NCBI GenBank assembly: GCA_934101175.1
Contig: CAKOQC010000005.1
Span: 1-64,000, forward strand
DNA length: 64,000 bases
Direction: 5' to 3'
Source: RUG705 sp934101175
Lineage (GTDB): Bacteria; Bacillota_I; Bacilli_A; RF39; UBA660
The position numbers were made by a program, and so were the translations under genes. Below the pieces are notes generated by a model. It saw only the letters and a program-made list of their open reading frames with translations. It was not told where the DNA came from and ran no database searches. Below, piece after piece: positions 9,023 to 17,307 of the stretch (the first letter of the stretch is position 1; each line of letters begins with the position of its first letter).

Positions 9023-9568
9023 ATGAAATATATTGCATTACTAAGAGGAATAAATATTAGTGGTAAAAATAAAATATCTATGTCAGAACTAAAAAAGCTT
9101 CTAGAAGAAAATAACTATCAAAATGTATCTACTTATCTTAATAGTGGAAACATCATCTTCGAAAGCAGTATAGATAATAAAGAAACTATTATGAATAATA
9201 TTCATACTCTTATAAAAACTAAATTTTTACTTGATATACCAGTCTATATAACTACAGATAAAGAATTAGAAAATATTCTAAATAATAGTCCTAAGTGGTG
9301 GGGTAGTAATAATAAAGAAATATATGATAACCTAATCTTTATTATTCCCCCAACTAAATATGAAGAAGTATATAATACAATTGGTTCACCAAAAGAAGGC
9401 CTCGAACAAATAGAAGAATATAATAACTGTATATTTTGGTCATTTGATCTAAATAATTATAGAAAATCTAATTGGTGGGTTAAAACAGCTAGTACTGATA
9501 TAAAAGATAAAATAACCATAAGAACTGCTAATACTATGAAAAAAATATTAGAAATATGTCAAAAATAA
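9023..9568 (+). CDS. DUF1697 family protein
   Basis: 181 aa. It begins 'YIALLRGINISGKNKI' and continues with 'YLNSGNIIF', the signatures of the DUF1697 family, at normal family length. The biochemical role of the family is not established. It starts 14 bp after mutM with AGAGG at 9011-9015, so it is probably translated from the same transcript. Confidence 0.85.
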   Translation: MKYIALLRGINISGKNKISMSELKKLLEENNYQNVSTYLNSGNIIFESSIDNKETIMNNIHTLIKTKFLLDIPVYITTDKELENILNNSPKWWGSNNKEIYDNLIFIIPPTKYEEVYNTIGSPKEGLEQIEEYNNCIFWSFDLNNYRKSNWWVKTASTDIKDKITIRTANTMKKILEICQK

Positions 9569-9611
9569 AATATATTTATCTTTAAACAAAAAAATATAAG
9601 GAAGTGATAAT

Positions 9612-9953
9612 ATGCACGAAATGAAATTAAGACCAAAATATTATGATTTTATTTTGAATGGTACTAAAAGAATAGAAATAAGATTAAATGATGAAAAAAG
9701 ACAAAAGATATCTCTTGGAGATAAAATAAGATTTCATAAAGATCCTGGTACATTAGAAGAATATTTTGATACTAAAGTTATAGGATTACTTAGATATAAT
9801 ACTTTTGAAGAATTATTTAAAGATCATGATATCACTCTTTTAGCAGACAAATCTCTAACTAAAGAAGAGTTATTAAAAGTACTAGAAGAGTTTTATCCAA
9901 AAGAAGAACAAGCTAAATATGGTGTATTAGGAATTAGAATAAAATTACTCTAA
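9612..9953 (+). CDS. ASCH domain protein
   Basis: 113 aa, ATG preceded by AAGGAAGTG. It begins 'MKLRPKYYDFILNGTKRIEIR', which breaks into the ASCH-fold start 'L-x5-Y-x-I-x2-G-x-K-x2-E-x-R', and ends with 'YGVLGIRI'. ASCH domains resemble PUA and EVE domains and are predicted to bind RNA or act on modified nucleosides; the similar YqfB of E. coli is an N4-acetylcytidine amidohydrolase. The exact substrate cannot be read from the sequence. Spacing of 43 bp from DUF1697. Confidence 0.8.
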   Translation: MHEMKLRPKYYDFILNGTKRIEIRLNDEKRQKISLGDKIRFHKDPGTLEEYFDTKVIGLLRYNTFEELFKDHDITLLADKSLTKEELLKVLEEFYPKEEQAKYGVLGIRIKLL

Positions 9954-10050
9954 TTTATTTTAATTTATATAAATATATATCAAACTCTAGTATCATTTCA
10001 TTCTCTAATAAATAAAAATATTATAAAATAAACTCTTGAAAGGAGAATTT

Positions 10051-10524
10051 ATGAAACATAAAACAATAAAAATATTTATAATTATTATCATTCTATTAAT
10101 ACTATCATTTATACTAATCACACATCTTAAAAATAAGGAATATTTTCCTCCATTAGAAGAGATAACTCTAGAAATAAAATTAGATTTAAAAGAAGATATT
10201 GGTCTAATCATTATTGATTATGAAGTTGATGACATCAGTGGTAGTGGAGGAATATCTAATGCTAATAAAACTTTAATTAGCCATAACGATACTCTTACTT
10301 ATACTCTAAATAAACAAGAATTTAACAATCTCTCTAATATAGAAAATCTAATAATTAATTTTAAAATTATTACTAAGTATATAGAGCCTAAGTATGAAAA
10401 TATTTATCCAGAAGAATATACTAGTATTATAGCTCCAATACAAATAAAAGCTCATTATGGAGAAACTTATCACATCACAATTACTGGAGACAAAACTAAT
10501 GGATATATTGCTAAATATGAATAA
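10051..10524 (+). CDS. Membrane-anchored protein of unknown function
   Basis: 157 aa. The ATG at 10051 follows AAAGGAGAA; a TTG at 10036 lies upstream of that site and is rejected. A hydrophobic stretch at about residues 7-25 is a single membrane anchor or uncleaved signal. The remainder, rich in I, E, T and N, reads as a small beta-rich extracytoplasmic domain without cysteine. I do not recognise the family. Confidence 0.6.
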   Translation: MKHKTIKIFIIIIILLILSFILITHLKNKEYFPPLEEITLEIKLDLKEDIGLIIIDYEVDDISGSGGISNANKTLISHNDTLTYTLNKQEFNNLSNIENLIINFKIITKYIEPKYENIYPEEYTSIIAPIQIKAHYGETYHITITGDKTNGYIAKYE

Positions 10525-10570
10525 TGCTATAGATAAAAAAATTCTAACATATAAACATATATACATTGTA

Positions 10571-10600
10571 TTGCATATCTAGTAAAAATTATGATACAAT
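10571..10600 (+). promoter_or_regulatory. Predicted promoter of the repeat-protein gene
   Basis: TTGCAT at 10571-10576, 18-bp spacer, TACAAT at 10595-10600 with TG one base upstream (extended -10). The ribosome site AGGTGAGG and ATG follow at 10614-10627. Confidence 0.5.
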
Positions 10601-10626
10601 TATATTGATTAAAAGGTGAGGTATAT

Positions 10627-12288
10627 ATGACAAATAAAACTTTAAAAGCAATAATTCTTCAAATAAAAAAATATAATTTAAAAGATTGTTTTAAAAATGA
10701 ACAAGAATTAAAAGAATGGTTATCAGGATTGAATGACATTCAAATAGATAATTTTCTTAAGTTAGATATAGATTCTACTCGCGTATCAAACGTATCAAAT
10801 GTCTTAATTGATAAATATATGTTATCAAAAGAAGATTATATTAAAAGAATTGAAGCTATTTCTAAGATTCAAAATGCTGATGGTTATATACATTTATTAA
10901 AAAGTGCATTAGTAAATAAAAGCTTTATTGATAGCAAATACTATTATGAAGATATTGATATGTTATCTAGAGCGGAATCAGTAAAATGTATCTTAAATGC
11001 ATTAGAAAGTAAAGATTTTAATACTAGTCCATATCATCAAGAAGACATGAAACTTATAATAGAAGCAAAAGATGTTTGTAAATATGAAGATGCTTGTGGA
11101 GATGAGTTTAATCGTAGTTTTGAAGTTGAAGAAGCCTTAACTATTGTTGCTTGTAACAAAGATTCAATTAATAGCCCATATCATCAAGAAGATATGCGAT
11201 TGATTGCGGAAACTGGTAGTGAATGTTTACATCTAAATGACTCTTATTATGAAAGTGGACTAAACAATTTAGCAATAAATAAAGTTTCATTAAAAGATAA
11301 ATATCATCGCGAAAACATGAAGCTATTGGCTGAGCATCCTGAATTAGATATTATGTTATACAATATGATGACTGATGAAGTTATTGTAAAATCTAAAAAT
11401 TATAGAATGGAAATTGATACTATATGTTCTGCTAAAAGTTTAATAAATGCCTTAGCGCTTTATTATTACATTTTTAATCCTAGTGAAAAATATCAAGAAG
11501 ATTGTTATAATGATGAAATTTTTGATACATATCGTTATAACTATATACATAAACATATGTATACAAAAACATTACATATCTCTGATAATGCCGTATATTC
11601 TGCTAATACGTATTCTAATCATCGTGAAGAAGATATGCGAAATAGGATAAAATATAATAGATTAAAAGAACTAGAAGAATATAAATATTTACGTAGTATT
11701 GAAATAATCAAAAAAGCTCCAGATGATATTGTATTACATATAGTTTCACTACTAATGAACCCTGCCTTTTATTTACATTCATCATATGAATTAGATATTG
11801 AATTATTATTATCTATTCCAAATGAACATTTCAATTTACTTTATGAATGTATGAATGATAGTGCTTTTTTAACAAATCCATATCATAACTATGCTGTTTC
11901 CTTAATTGCCAAGTCTAAAAATCAAACGAAAGTTACCCTTTTAACAAAAATAATATTTAACAATAATAAAGAAAATATTTTGTTTGATTTAGATTATGTA
12001 TACAATATGGATGATTCCATTTTAGAAGATAAAATTATAAAATTAAAAAGGATATTATTTTCTAATACAATGAGTAGTGAGGAACATAAACGTCAATTAT
12101 TAAATTTTGATAATGAAGAACTTACTCCAGAAGTATTTGATAGTGTTAGTGCATTTATGAATGATATCCTAGAGTCTAATGACAATGATGAATTAATAGT
12201 ATTAACAAAGAATAATGACCAAGTCAAAAATGATAATAATAGTTCTATTAAAAAACTAGTAAGAAAAATATTTAAACATAATAAATAA
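10627..12288 (+). CDS. Repeat protein with recurring PYHQEDM motif, function unknown
   Basis: 553 aa, start set by AGGTGAGG. No signal peptide or membrane segment, so it is probably cytoplasmic. A short motif recurs: 'KYYYEDIDML' near residue 102, 'PYHQEDMKLI' near 134, 'PYHQEDMRLI' near 183, 'KYHRENMKLL' near 224, 'NYRMEIDTI' near 257, 'NHREEDMRNR' near 330 and 'PYHNYAVSLI' near 417. Between the motifs lie helices rich in A, L, N and S, so the protein is probably an all-alpha solenoid with units of about 40-50 residues. I do not recognise the family. A protein-interaction scaffold is the natural guess, but nothing in the neighbourhood shows a partner: the gene has its own promoter and terminator. 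Confidence 0.65.
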   Translation: MTNKTLKAIILQIKKYNLKDCFKNEQELKEWLSGLNDIQIDNFLKLDIDSTRVSNVSNVLIDKYMLSKEDYIKRIEAISKIQNADGYIHLLKSALVNKSFIDSKYYYEDIDMLSRAESVKCILNALESKDFNTSPYHQEDMKLIIEAKDVCKYEDACGDEFNRSFEVEEALTIVACNKDSINSPYHQEDMRLIAETGSECLHLNDSYYESGLNNLAINKVSLKDKYHRENMKLLAEHPELDIMLYNMMTDEVIVKSKNYRMEIDTICSAKSLINALALYYYIFNPSEKYQEDCYNDEIFDTYRYNYIHKHMYTKTLHISDNAVYSANTYSNHREEDMRNRIKYNRLKELEEYKYLRSIEIIKKAPDDIVLHIVSLLMNPAFYLHSSYELDIELLLSIPNEHFNLLYECMNDSAFLTNPYHNYAVSLIAKSKNQTKVTLLTKIIFNNNKENILFDLDYVYNMDDSILEDKIIKLKRILFSNTMSSEEHKRQLLNFDNEELTPEVFDSVSAFMNDILESNDNDELIVLTKNNDQVKNDNNSSIKKLVRKIFKHNK

Positions 12289-12296
12289 AAAATATT

Positions 12297-12357
12297 AAAA
12301 GTATCACCAATATGATGCCATCATCAAGTAAGAGCATCTTATAAAGTGATACTTTTT
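12297..12357 (+). terminator. Rho-independent terminator with nested stem
   Basis: Outer arms AAAAGTATCAC (12297-12307) and GTGATACTTTT (12346-12356) pair perfectly; an inner stem pairs GATGC with GCATC. A T run follows. Confidence 0.85.
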
Positions 12358-12388
12358 AAATAACCTCTTCCTTAAAACCCCCAATTTA

Positions 12389-12397
12389 TGATATAAT
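12389..12397 (+). promoter_or_regulatory. Predicted extended -10 promoter of scpA
   Basis: TGATATAAT, consensus -10 with TG extension, inside a CCCCCAATTTATGATAT stretch that is nearly identical to the one before polA. No clear -35. Confidence 0.5.
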
Positions 12398-12430
12398 ACT
12401 TATATAAATAAATGAATTAAAGGTGTAAAT

Positions 12431-13156
12431 ATGGATTATAGTGTAAAAATAGATGAATTTGAAGGACCACTAGATTTACTTCTTCATCTAATCAAACAAT
12501 CTAATATAAATATTCAAGATATTGATATATCAGTCATTACTGCACAGTACCTAGACTATATCAATAAAATGGATGAATTAAATATAAATGTAGCAGCTTC
12601 TTACCTAGTAATGGCCGCAGAACTAATGGAAATAAAATCCAAGTCATTACTTCCCCGTACTGAAGAAGAGTCTACTGAAGAAGATGATGAAGAAGTATCT
12701 AAAGAGAGTCTTATCAATAAACTAATTGAATATCAAAAATATAAAGATATGACCAGTACCTTTAAAGAGCTTGAATTAGAACGTCAAAAAATATATATCA
12801 AATCTCCTGAAAAAATATCTAATTATATAGATAATACTATTACTAATGATGGAGATACTTCTATTGATGACTTAGTTAATGCTTTTAAAGGTTTCCTAGA
12901 AAGACTTGATAGAGAAAAACCAATAACTACTAAAATAACTAACAAAGAGTATAGTGTTAAAACAAGAAAACAAAGCTTAAGAAAACTTCTTAAAGAGCGT
13001 CCACGTGTAAAATTCACTGAACTTTTTGAAGAAACAAATACTCCATATATCGTTGTAACATTCTTATCGATCTTAGAAATGACTAAAGAAAAAGAAATAG
13101 TCCTAAGACAAGATGGTAATTTTAAAGATATAATTATTGAACGAGAGGTGAAATAA
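12431..13156 (+). CDS. scpA: Segregation and condensation protein A (kleisin)
   Basis: 241 aa, AGGTG ribosome site. It begins 'VKIDEFEGPLDLLLHLI', the ScpA N-terminal signature, continues with 'YLVMAAELMEIKSKSLLP', and ends in a winged-helix region. ScpA is the kleisin that bridges the Smc heads and binds ScpB in the chromosome condensation complex. Its stop codon overlaps the scpB start (TAATG), so the pair is translationally coupled. Confidence 0.96.
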   Translation: MDYSVKIDEFEGPLDLLLHLIKQSNINIQDIDISVITAQYLDYINKMDELNINVAASYLVMAAELMEIKSKSLLPRTEEESTEEDDEEVSKESLINKLIEYQKYKDMTSTFKELELERQKIYIKSPEKISNYIDNTITNDGDTSIDDLVNAFKGFLERLDREKPITTKITNKEYSVKTRKQSLRKLLKERPRVKFTELFEETNTPYIVVTFLSILEMTKEKEIVLRQDGNFKDIIIEREVK

Positions 13157-13713
13157 TGAAAGGAATACTTGAAGGACTATTATATGTTGAAGGAGACCAA
13201 GGCTTAACTATCGAAGAAGCCTCTAATATCTTAGAAATATCTGAAGAAGAAGCCAAAGAATTAATCTTATCCCTAAAACAAGATTATATCGATAACGATC
13301 GTGGACTTCGTATTAATTATCTTGGTAATTCTTTTAAACTAACTACCAAAGAAGAGCATCGTGAATACTTTAAAAAACTTCTAGAAAATCCTAAAAATAA
13401 TACCTTATCTAATCAAGCCCTAGAAACTCTTGCTATAATAGCGTACAATGAACCAATCACAAGACTTGATGTTGATGAAATGCGTGGTGTTGACTCAGTA
13501 TATGTTATGCGTAGACTACTAGCTAAAGGACTCATCAAAGAGTGTGGTCGCAGCGATAAACCAGGTCATCCCATCCTCTATAAAACTACTGATGAATTTC
13601 TAGATTATTTTGGATTATCAAGTAAAGAAGACCTACCCAAAATAGATATTCTTGAAGAAGCTAATAATGAAGATAAAGACTTATTCAAGTCTACTTATAA
13701 AGAACAAGTATAA
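13156..13713 (+). CDS. scpB: Segregation and condensation protein B
   Basis: 185 aa. Two winged-helix domains are visible; 'NQALETLAIIAYNEPITR' and 'GRSDKPGHP' are ScpB hallmarks. Partner of ScpA and Smc. The gene begins on the last base of the scpA stop codon, with GAGAGGTG just inside scpA as its ribosome site. Confidence 0.96.
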   Translation: MKGILEGLLYVEGDQGLTIEEASNILEISEEEAKELILSLKQDYIDNDRGLRINYLGNSFKLTTKEEHREYFKKLLENPKNNTLSNQALETLAIIAYNEPITRLDVDEMRGVDSVYVMRRLLAKGLIKECGRSDKPGHPILYKTTDEFLDYFGLSSKEDLPKIDILEEANNEDKDLFKSTYKEQV

Positions 13714-13741
13714 ATAAAAAAGAATAAAAAGGAGCATTTAT

Positions 13742-15010
13742 ATGAATATTATAGATATTATTAATAAAAAAAGATTAAAACAATCTCTTACAGATGAAGA
13801 TATAAAATATGTAATTGATGGCTACTTAAGTGGAGAAATAAAAGATTATCAAATGTCATCACTACTAATGGCAATAGTATTAAATGGAATGAAAGATGAT
13901 GAAATATTTTCTCTAACAAAATACATGGCAAATTCTGGTGATATTTTAGACTTATCACATCTAGGAACAAACGTTGTTGATAAACATTCTACTGGAGGAG
14001 TAGGAGATAAGACTACTTTAATCGTTGCCCCAATCGTTGCATCATGTGGAGTAAAAGTTGCTAAAATGAGTGGTCGTGGCCTAGGACATACCGGAGGCAC
14101 TATTGATAAATTAGAATCTATTCCAGGATTTAATGTTAATCTTACCGAAGAAGAATTTATAAATGAAGTAAATGATATCTCTGTAGCCATAACTAGTCAA
14201 ACTAAAAACGTTGCCATAGCTGATAAAAAAATATATGCCCTAAGAGATGTCACTGGAACAGTAGAGTCTATCCCTCTAATAGCATCTTCCATTATGAGTA
14301 AAAAAATAGCTCTAGGTGCTAAAAAGCTTGTATTAGATGTAAAAGTAGGATCAGGAGCTCTTATTAAAAATATAAAAGATGCCACTACATTAGCTAACAT
14401 CATGATATCTATTGGTAAACAAAATGGTATCGAAGTAGTATGTATCCTAACTAATATGAACATTCCACTTGGAGAAAATATTGGTAATGCTCTTGAAGTA
14501 GAAGAAGCCATTAAAATTCTAAAAGATCATCATAAGAGTAATCTAACAGATTTGTGTATTGCCCTTTCAGAAGAAATGGTTTCCCTAGGCTTAAATATTC
14601 CTCTTGAAGAAGCAAAAAGCAAAGTAATAGAACATCTAGATAATGGTGAAGCTTATAAAAAATTCTTAGAATTAATAAAATATCAACATGGTGAAATTGA
14701 TAAGTTACCGGTATCTACTAAAAAGTATGAAATAAAATCTATGACTACTGGCTACTTAACAGATATTGATGCCTATAAACTAGGACTCCTTTCCATGTCA
14801 CTAGGAGCAGGCCGTAAAACTAAAGAAGACACCCTTGATTATAGTGCAGGTATTATTGTTCATAAAAATATTAATGATTACATAAATTCAGGTGACATCA
14901 TCATGACATTATATACTAATAAAGATATTAATTCTATTGATAATACTATATTCAAAGTATCAAAAGACAAAATAGAAGAACCTAAACTAATCTATGATAT
15001 TATAAAATAA
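13742..15010 (+). CDS. pdp: Pyrimidine-nucleoside phosphorylase
   Basis: 422 aa, AAAGGAG ribosome site. It carries the phosphate-binding 'KHSTGGVGDK' near residues 80-90 and the signature 'SGRGLGHTGGT' near 110-120, plus the C-terminal domain of the thymidine/pyrimidine phosphorylase family. It splits uridine, thymidine or deoxyuridine into base and (deoxy)ribose 1-phosphate. The length near 430 and the Gram-positive background favour the broad Pdp type over DeoA. It lies 28 bp after scpB and ends at a terminator. It could cooperate with deoD at 40.8 kb in nucleoside salvage. Confidence 0.93.
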   Translation: MNIIDIINKKRLKQSLTDEDIKYVIDGYLSGEIKDYQMSSLLMAIVLNGMKDDEIFSLTKYMANSGDILDLSHLGTNVVDKHSTGGVGDKTTLIVAPIVASCGVKVAKMSGRGLGHTGGTIDKLESIPGFNVNLTEEEFINEVNDISVAITSQTKNVAIADKKIYALRDVTGTVESIPLIASSIMSKKIALGAKKLVLDVKVGSGALIKNIKDATTLANIMISIGKQNGIEVVCILTNMNIPLGENIGNALEVEEAIKILKDHHKSNLTDLCIALSEEMVSLGLNIPLEEAKSKVIEHLDNGEAYKKFLELIKYQHGEIDKLPVSTKKYEIKSMTTGYLTDIDAYKLGLLSMSLGAGRKTKEDTLDYSAGIIVHKNINDYINSGDIIMTLYTNKDINSIDNTIFKVSKDKIEEPKLIYDIIK

Positions 15011-15016
15011 CTAACA

Positions 15017-15045
15017 GTGAGAGTCTCAAAAACTCTTACTTTTTT
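15017..15045 (+). terminator. Rho-independent terminator after pdp
   Basis: GTGAGAGT (15017-15024) pairs with ACTCTTAC (15032-15039), one G-T wobble, followed by six T. Confidence 0.8.
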
Positions 15046-15059
15046 AGTACAGAAATTAT

Positions 15060-15088
15060 TTGTATACCGTAAGAATATATGTTAAAAT
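15060..15088 (+). promoter_or_regulatory. Predicted promoter at the start of the accessory enzyme cluster
   Basis: TTGTAT at 15060-15065, 17-bp spacer, TAAAAT at 15083-15088. AAAGGAGG and the Nudix start codon follow. Confidence 0.5.
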
Positions 15089-15109
15089 AAAACTATAAAG
15101 GAGGTAATT

Positions 15110-15604
15110 ATGGAATACTTAAGAGTATATGATAATAATAAAAAGCCTTTAGATAAAAAGGTCTTACGCGGTACTCCCTTAAAAGAAAATGAACACATCT
15201 TAATATCATTAATTTTTATTGAAAATGAAAAAGGGGAATATCTCATTCAAAAAACTAGTGAAAGTAAATCAGGTAAGTATGCTTCTACTGGAGGTCATGT
15301 AGACTTAGATGAAGATTCTTATCATGCTATTATAAGAGAAACAAAAGAAGAATTAGGAGTAGATATAACTAATGATAATATTATCTATATAAATACCATT
15401 CTTCTAGGAGTACCATTCTTTGATATCTATTATCTAAAGAAAAATATTGATATTAACAAATTAACACTTCAAAAAGAAGAAGTATCTTCTATCTCATATA
15501 TGTCAAAAGAAAAAATAATATCATTAATAGAAGAAGATAAATTTGTAAAATCACATTCCCTTGCATTTAAAGAAATTCTTAAATATAAAGAAAATAAGGA
15601 GTAA
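15110..15604 (+). CDS. Nudix hydrolase
   Basis: 164 aa, AAAGGAGG ribosome site. A full Nudix box (G-x5-E-x7-RE-x2-EE-x-G) lies at about residues 61-83, reading 'GGHVDLDEDSYH' then 'RETKEELG'. The N-terminus is like that of isopentenyl-diphosphate isomerase-type Nudix proteins. Substrate (a nucleoside diphosphate derivative) cannot be told. It ends 4 bp before the start of the broken SGNH gene, and its 3' end holds that gene's AAGGAG ribosome site. Confidence 0.88.
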   Translation: MEYLRVYDNNKKPLDKKVLRGTPLKENEHILISLIFIENEKGEYLIQKTSESKSGKYASTGGHVDLDEDSYHAIIRETKEELGVDITNDNIIYINTILLGVPFFDIYYLKKNIDINKLTLQKEEVSSISYMSKEKIISLIEEDKFVKSHSLAFKEILKYKENKE

Positions 15605-15608
15605 TATT

Positions 15609-15818
15609 ATGAAAAAAGATACAGTAAATATAATTATTGGTGATAGTATCACTTATGGAGTGGGAGATACCGAATATTTTGGATGGGTAAATCGCCTAAA
15701 AAAAATACATCCTATTGATTATTATTTCAATCTAGGTATTCCTGGTCAAAACTCTAACGATATCGTATCTCGTTTTGATAATGAAATATCTGCTCATTGT
15801 AAAACAAAAATATTATAA
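15609..15818 (+). pseudogene. SGNH/GDSL hydrolase, N-terminal fragment only
   Basis: The ATG at 15609 has a perfect AAGGAG site in the end of the Nudix gene. Residues 1-69 begin with an intact block I 'IIGDSITYG' and block II 'NLGIPGQNSNDI', where SGNH hydrolases carry the nucleophile Ser and the oxyanion Gly. The frame then stops at 15816-15818, just where block III (GxND) should begin, and no block III or V can be found downstream. Instead another reading frame continues into a phosphoribosyltransferase. This is a gene cut by replacement or insertion at about 15800-15820, not a frameshift. Confidence 0.75.
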
Positions 15819-16671
15819 TTTTGTAAATGATATTGTAAATTATAATAATTTTATTTTTGGAATAGATAAAAAAGGTGAGTATAATGAATTTAAACAACAT
15901 AAATACAATTTTGATGAAAAAAGAATATTGTCAGAAAAAAGACAAATAGAGTTAGATAACAAAGCATATATATATAACTATATTAAAAATATCAATTATG
16001 TATTAAATAAATTAGAAATAGAAAACTATACAATAATGACACCTGGATTAGGTTCAATATATATAGGACCATTTATGACGGCAATGTATAGAAAGGAAAG
16101 CGCACTGCTATTATATAGCCAATATAAGAAAACAAATATTGCACAATTAGATAATTATCAAAATATCAATGATATAATTGTTCGCGGTGAAAAAATGAAA
16201 AATCAAAAAATTATATTATTAGATGATAATGTAGGAACGGGTACAACTTTATCAAAGATTATAACGATGTTAAAAAATGAAGAATACGATGTAGTATTGG
16301 CAGGTGCCTATCAATACACTTTTGATAGATTACAAGAATTTTTTATTAAGAATCGTGATCAAGATGTATTTGAACCATCGAGAGTTGACTTATTAACACC
16401 GGTTAATTACCCAAGGCATCAAATAATAGAGAATGCATCCAAAAAGCTTGAAATTTCTGGAGAAGAATATTCATATTATTTAAAAAAGTTTGGCTATCAC
16501 AATAAAAAACTATCGGATTATGACAGGATGATATTAGATGGTTTATATTTTTACCATAGATATAGTGATAAATCTATGGAAAAAGATGACAAACTAAAAG
16601 AAAGCAGTAAATTGTTGATTAAAAAGATGATACCTCAAGAATTGCAAAATATAAGAAAGGAATATTTATGA
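15781..16671 (+). CDS. Phosphoribosyltransferase-like protein, 5' end at a recombination junction
   Basis: About 296 aa if started at the ATG at 15781 (15775 TTG also possible). Both start codons lie inside the SGNH fragment in another frame and have no ribosome site, so the native start may have been lost. A PRPP-binding loop, 'ILLDDNVGTGTT' near residues 142-153, has the D-D and TGTT of type I phosphoribosyltransferases; 'TPGLGSIYIGPFM' lies upstream. The C-terminal third, about 100 residues, is unrecognised and largely helical. It has more rare codons (GCG, TCG, CGA, CGG) than its neighbours, which fits transfer. The end overlaps the NADAR gene by 4 bp (ATGA), so the two are coupled. Confidence 0.65.
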   Translation: MKYLLIVKQKYYNFVNDIVNYNNFIFGIDKKGEYNEFKQHKYNFDEKRILSEKRQIELDNKAYIYNYIKNINYVLNKLEIENYTIMTPGLGSIYIGPFMTAMYRKESALLLYSQYKKTNIAQLDNYQNINDIIVRGEKMKNQKIILLDDNVGTGTTLSKIITMLKNEEYDVVLAGAYQYTFDRLQEFFIKNRDQDVFEPSRVDLLTPVNYPRHQIIENASKKLEISGEEYSYYLKKFGYHNKKLSDYDRMILDGLYFYHRYSDKSMEKDDKLKESSKLLIKKMIPQELQNIRKEYL

Positions 16672-17279
16672 ATTTAAAAATAAAAAAAGAATTATCTGAA
16701 TTTAAAAAATTTAAAGAAACATATAAGTTTAATCAATTAAAAATAACTGAAGATAATGGAATATATAAATGTAAAAATATAATAATTAAAGATAACAACA
16801 TGATGTATGGAGAAAGCTCTAAGTGGATAAATGTTGGATATTCATTAAAGGGAAAATATCCTAAATTACTATCAAATTTATTCCCATATAAATTTAGATT
16901 TAAAGGATATACTCTTAATTCCATTGAAAGCTTTTTCCAAGGTATTAAATTTAAAGATAAAAAATTACAAAGACAAGTATTTAAATATAGTGGTAAAGAA
17001 GCTCTAGTACTTCAAGAGGCAACAACATATAACTGGTTAGAAGAAGGTATTGTTTATTGGAGAGGAAAACCAATAAAAAGAGATTCAAAAGAATATGATA
17101 ATATTATTGATGAATTATATATAAGTGCTATTCAAAATAAGTTTTTCAGAAATGCTATAAAAAATTGCAAACTTCCAATAATTCATATGATTGGAGAAGA
17201 CTCAAAAAAAGAGACTGTCTTTACAAGATATGAATTTGAGTATATGTTAAACTGCCTACATGCTTTTTTGAACAGATAA
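16668..17279 (+). CDS. NADAR (YbiA/DUF1768)-like protein
   Basis: 203 aa. 'MMYGESS' then 'LSNLFPYKFRFKGY' (about residues 69-82) and 'SIESFFQGIKF' (about 86-96) follow the NADAR pattern 'YGESS', 'LSNFYP', 'SVEHYFQAQKF'; 'AIQNKFF' and 'LPIIHMIGED' match the later conserved blocks. NADAR proteins hydrolyse N-glycosidic bonds of ribosylated compounds, including riboflavin intermediates (YbiA) and ADP-ribosylated guanine in DarT-linked types. The first 45 residues and the missing C-terminal catalytic 'WGDG' stretch make it divergent. Its ribosome site AAAGGAA lies in the end of the PRTase gene. Confidence 0.65.
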   Translation: MNLKIKKELSEFKKFKETYKFNQLKITEDNGIYKCKNIIIKDNNMMYGESSKWINVGYSLKGKYPKLLSNLFPYKFRFKGYTLNSIESFFQGIKFKDKKLQRQVFKYSGKEALVLQEATTYNWLEEGIVYWRGKPIKRDSKEYDNIIDELYISAIQNKFFRNAIKNCKLPIIHMIGEDSKKETVFTRYEFEYMLNCLHAFLNR

Positions 17280-17307
17280 AATAAAAATATAAATGTAGGT
17301 GAATAAC

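Noticed and set aside
13788..14511. Minus-strand open frames inside pdp
   Set aside because: Shadows of the conserved phosphorylase frame with no start signals.
15884..15949. ATG at 15884 with an AGGTGAG site as start of the PRTase gene
   Set aside because: It is in another frame (21 codons, then a stop); it cannot start the PRTase unless a base is missing.
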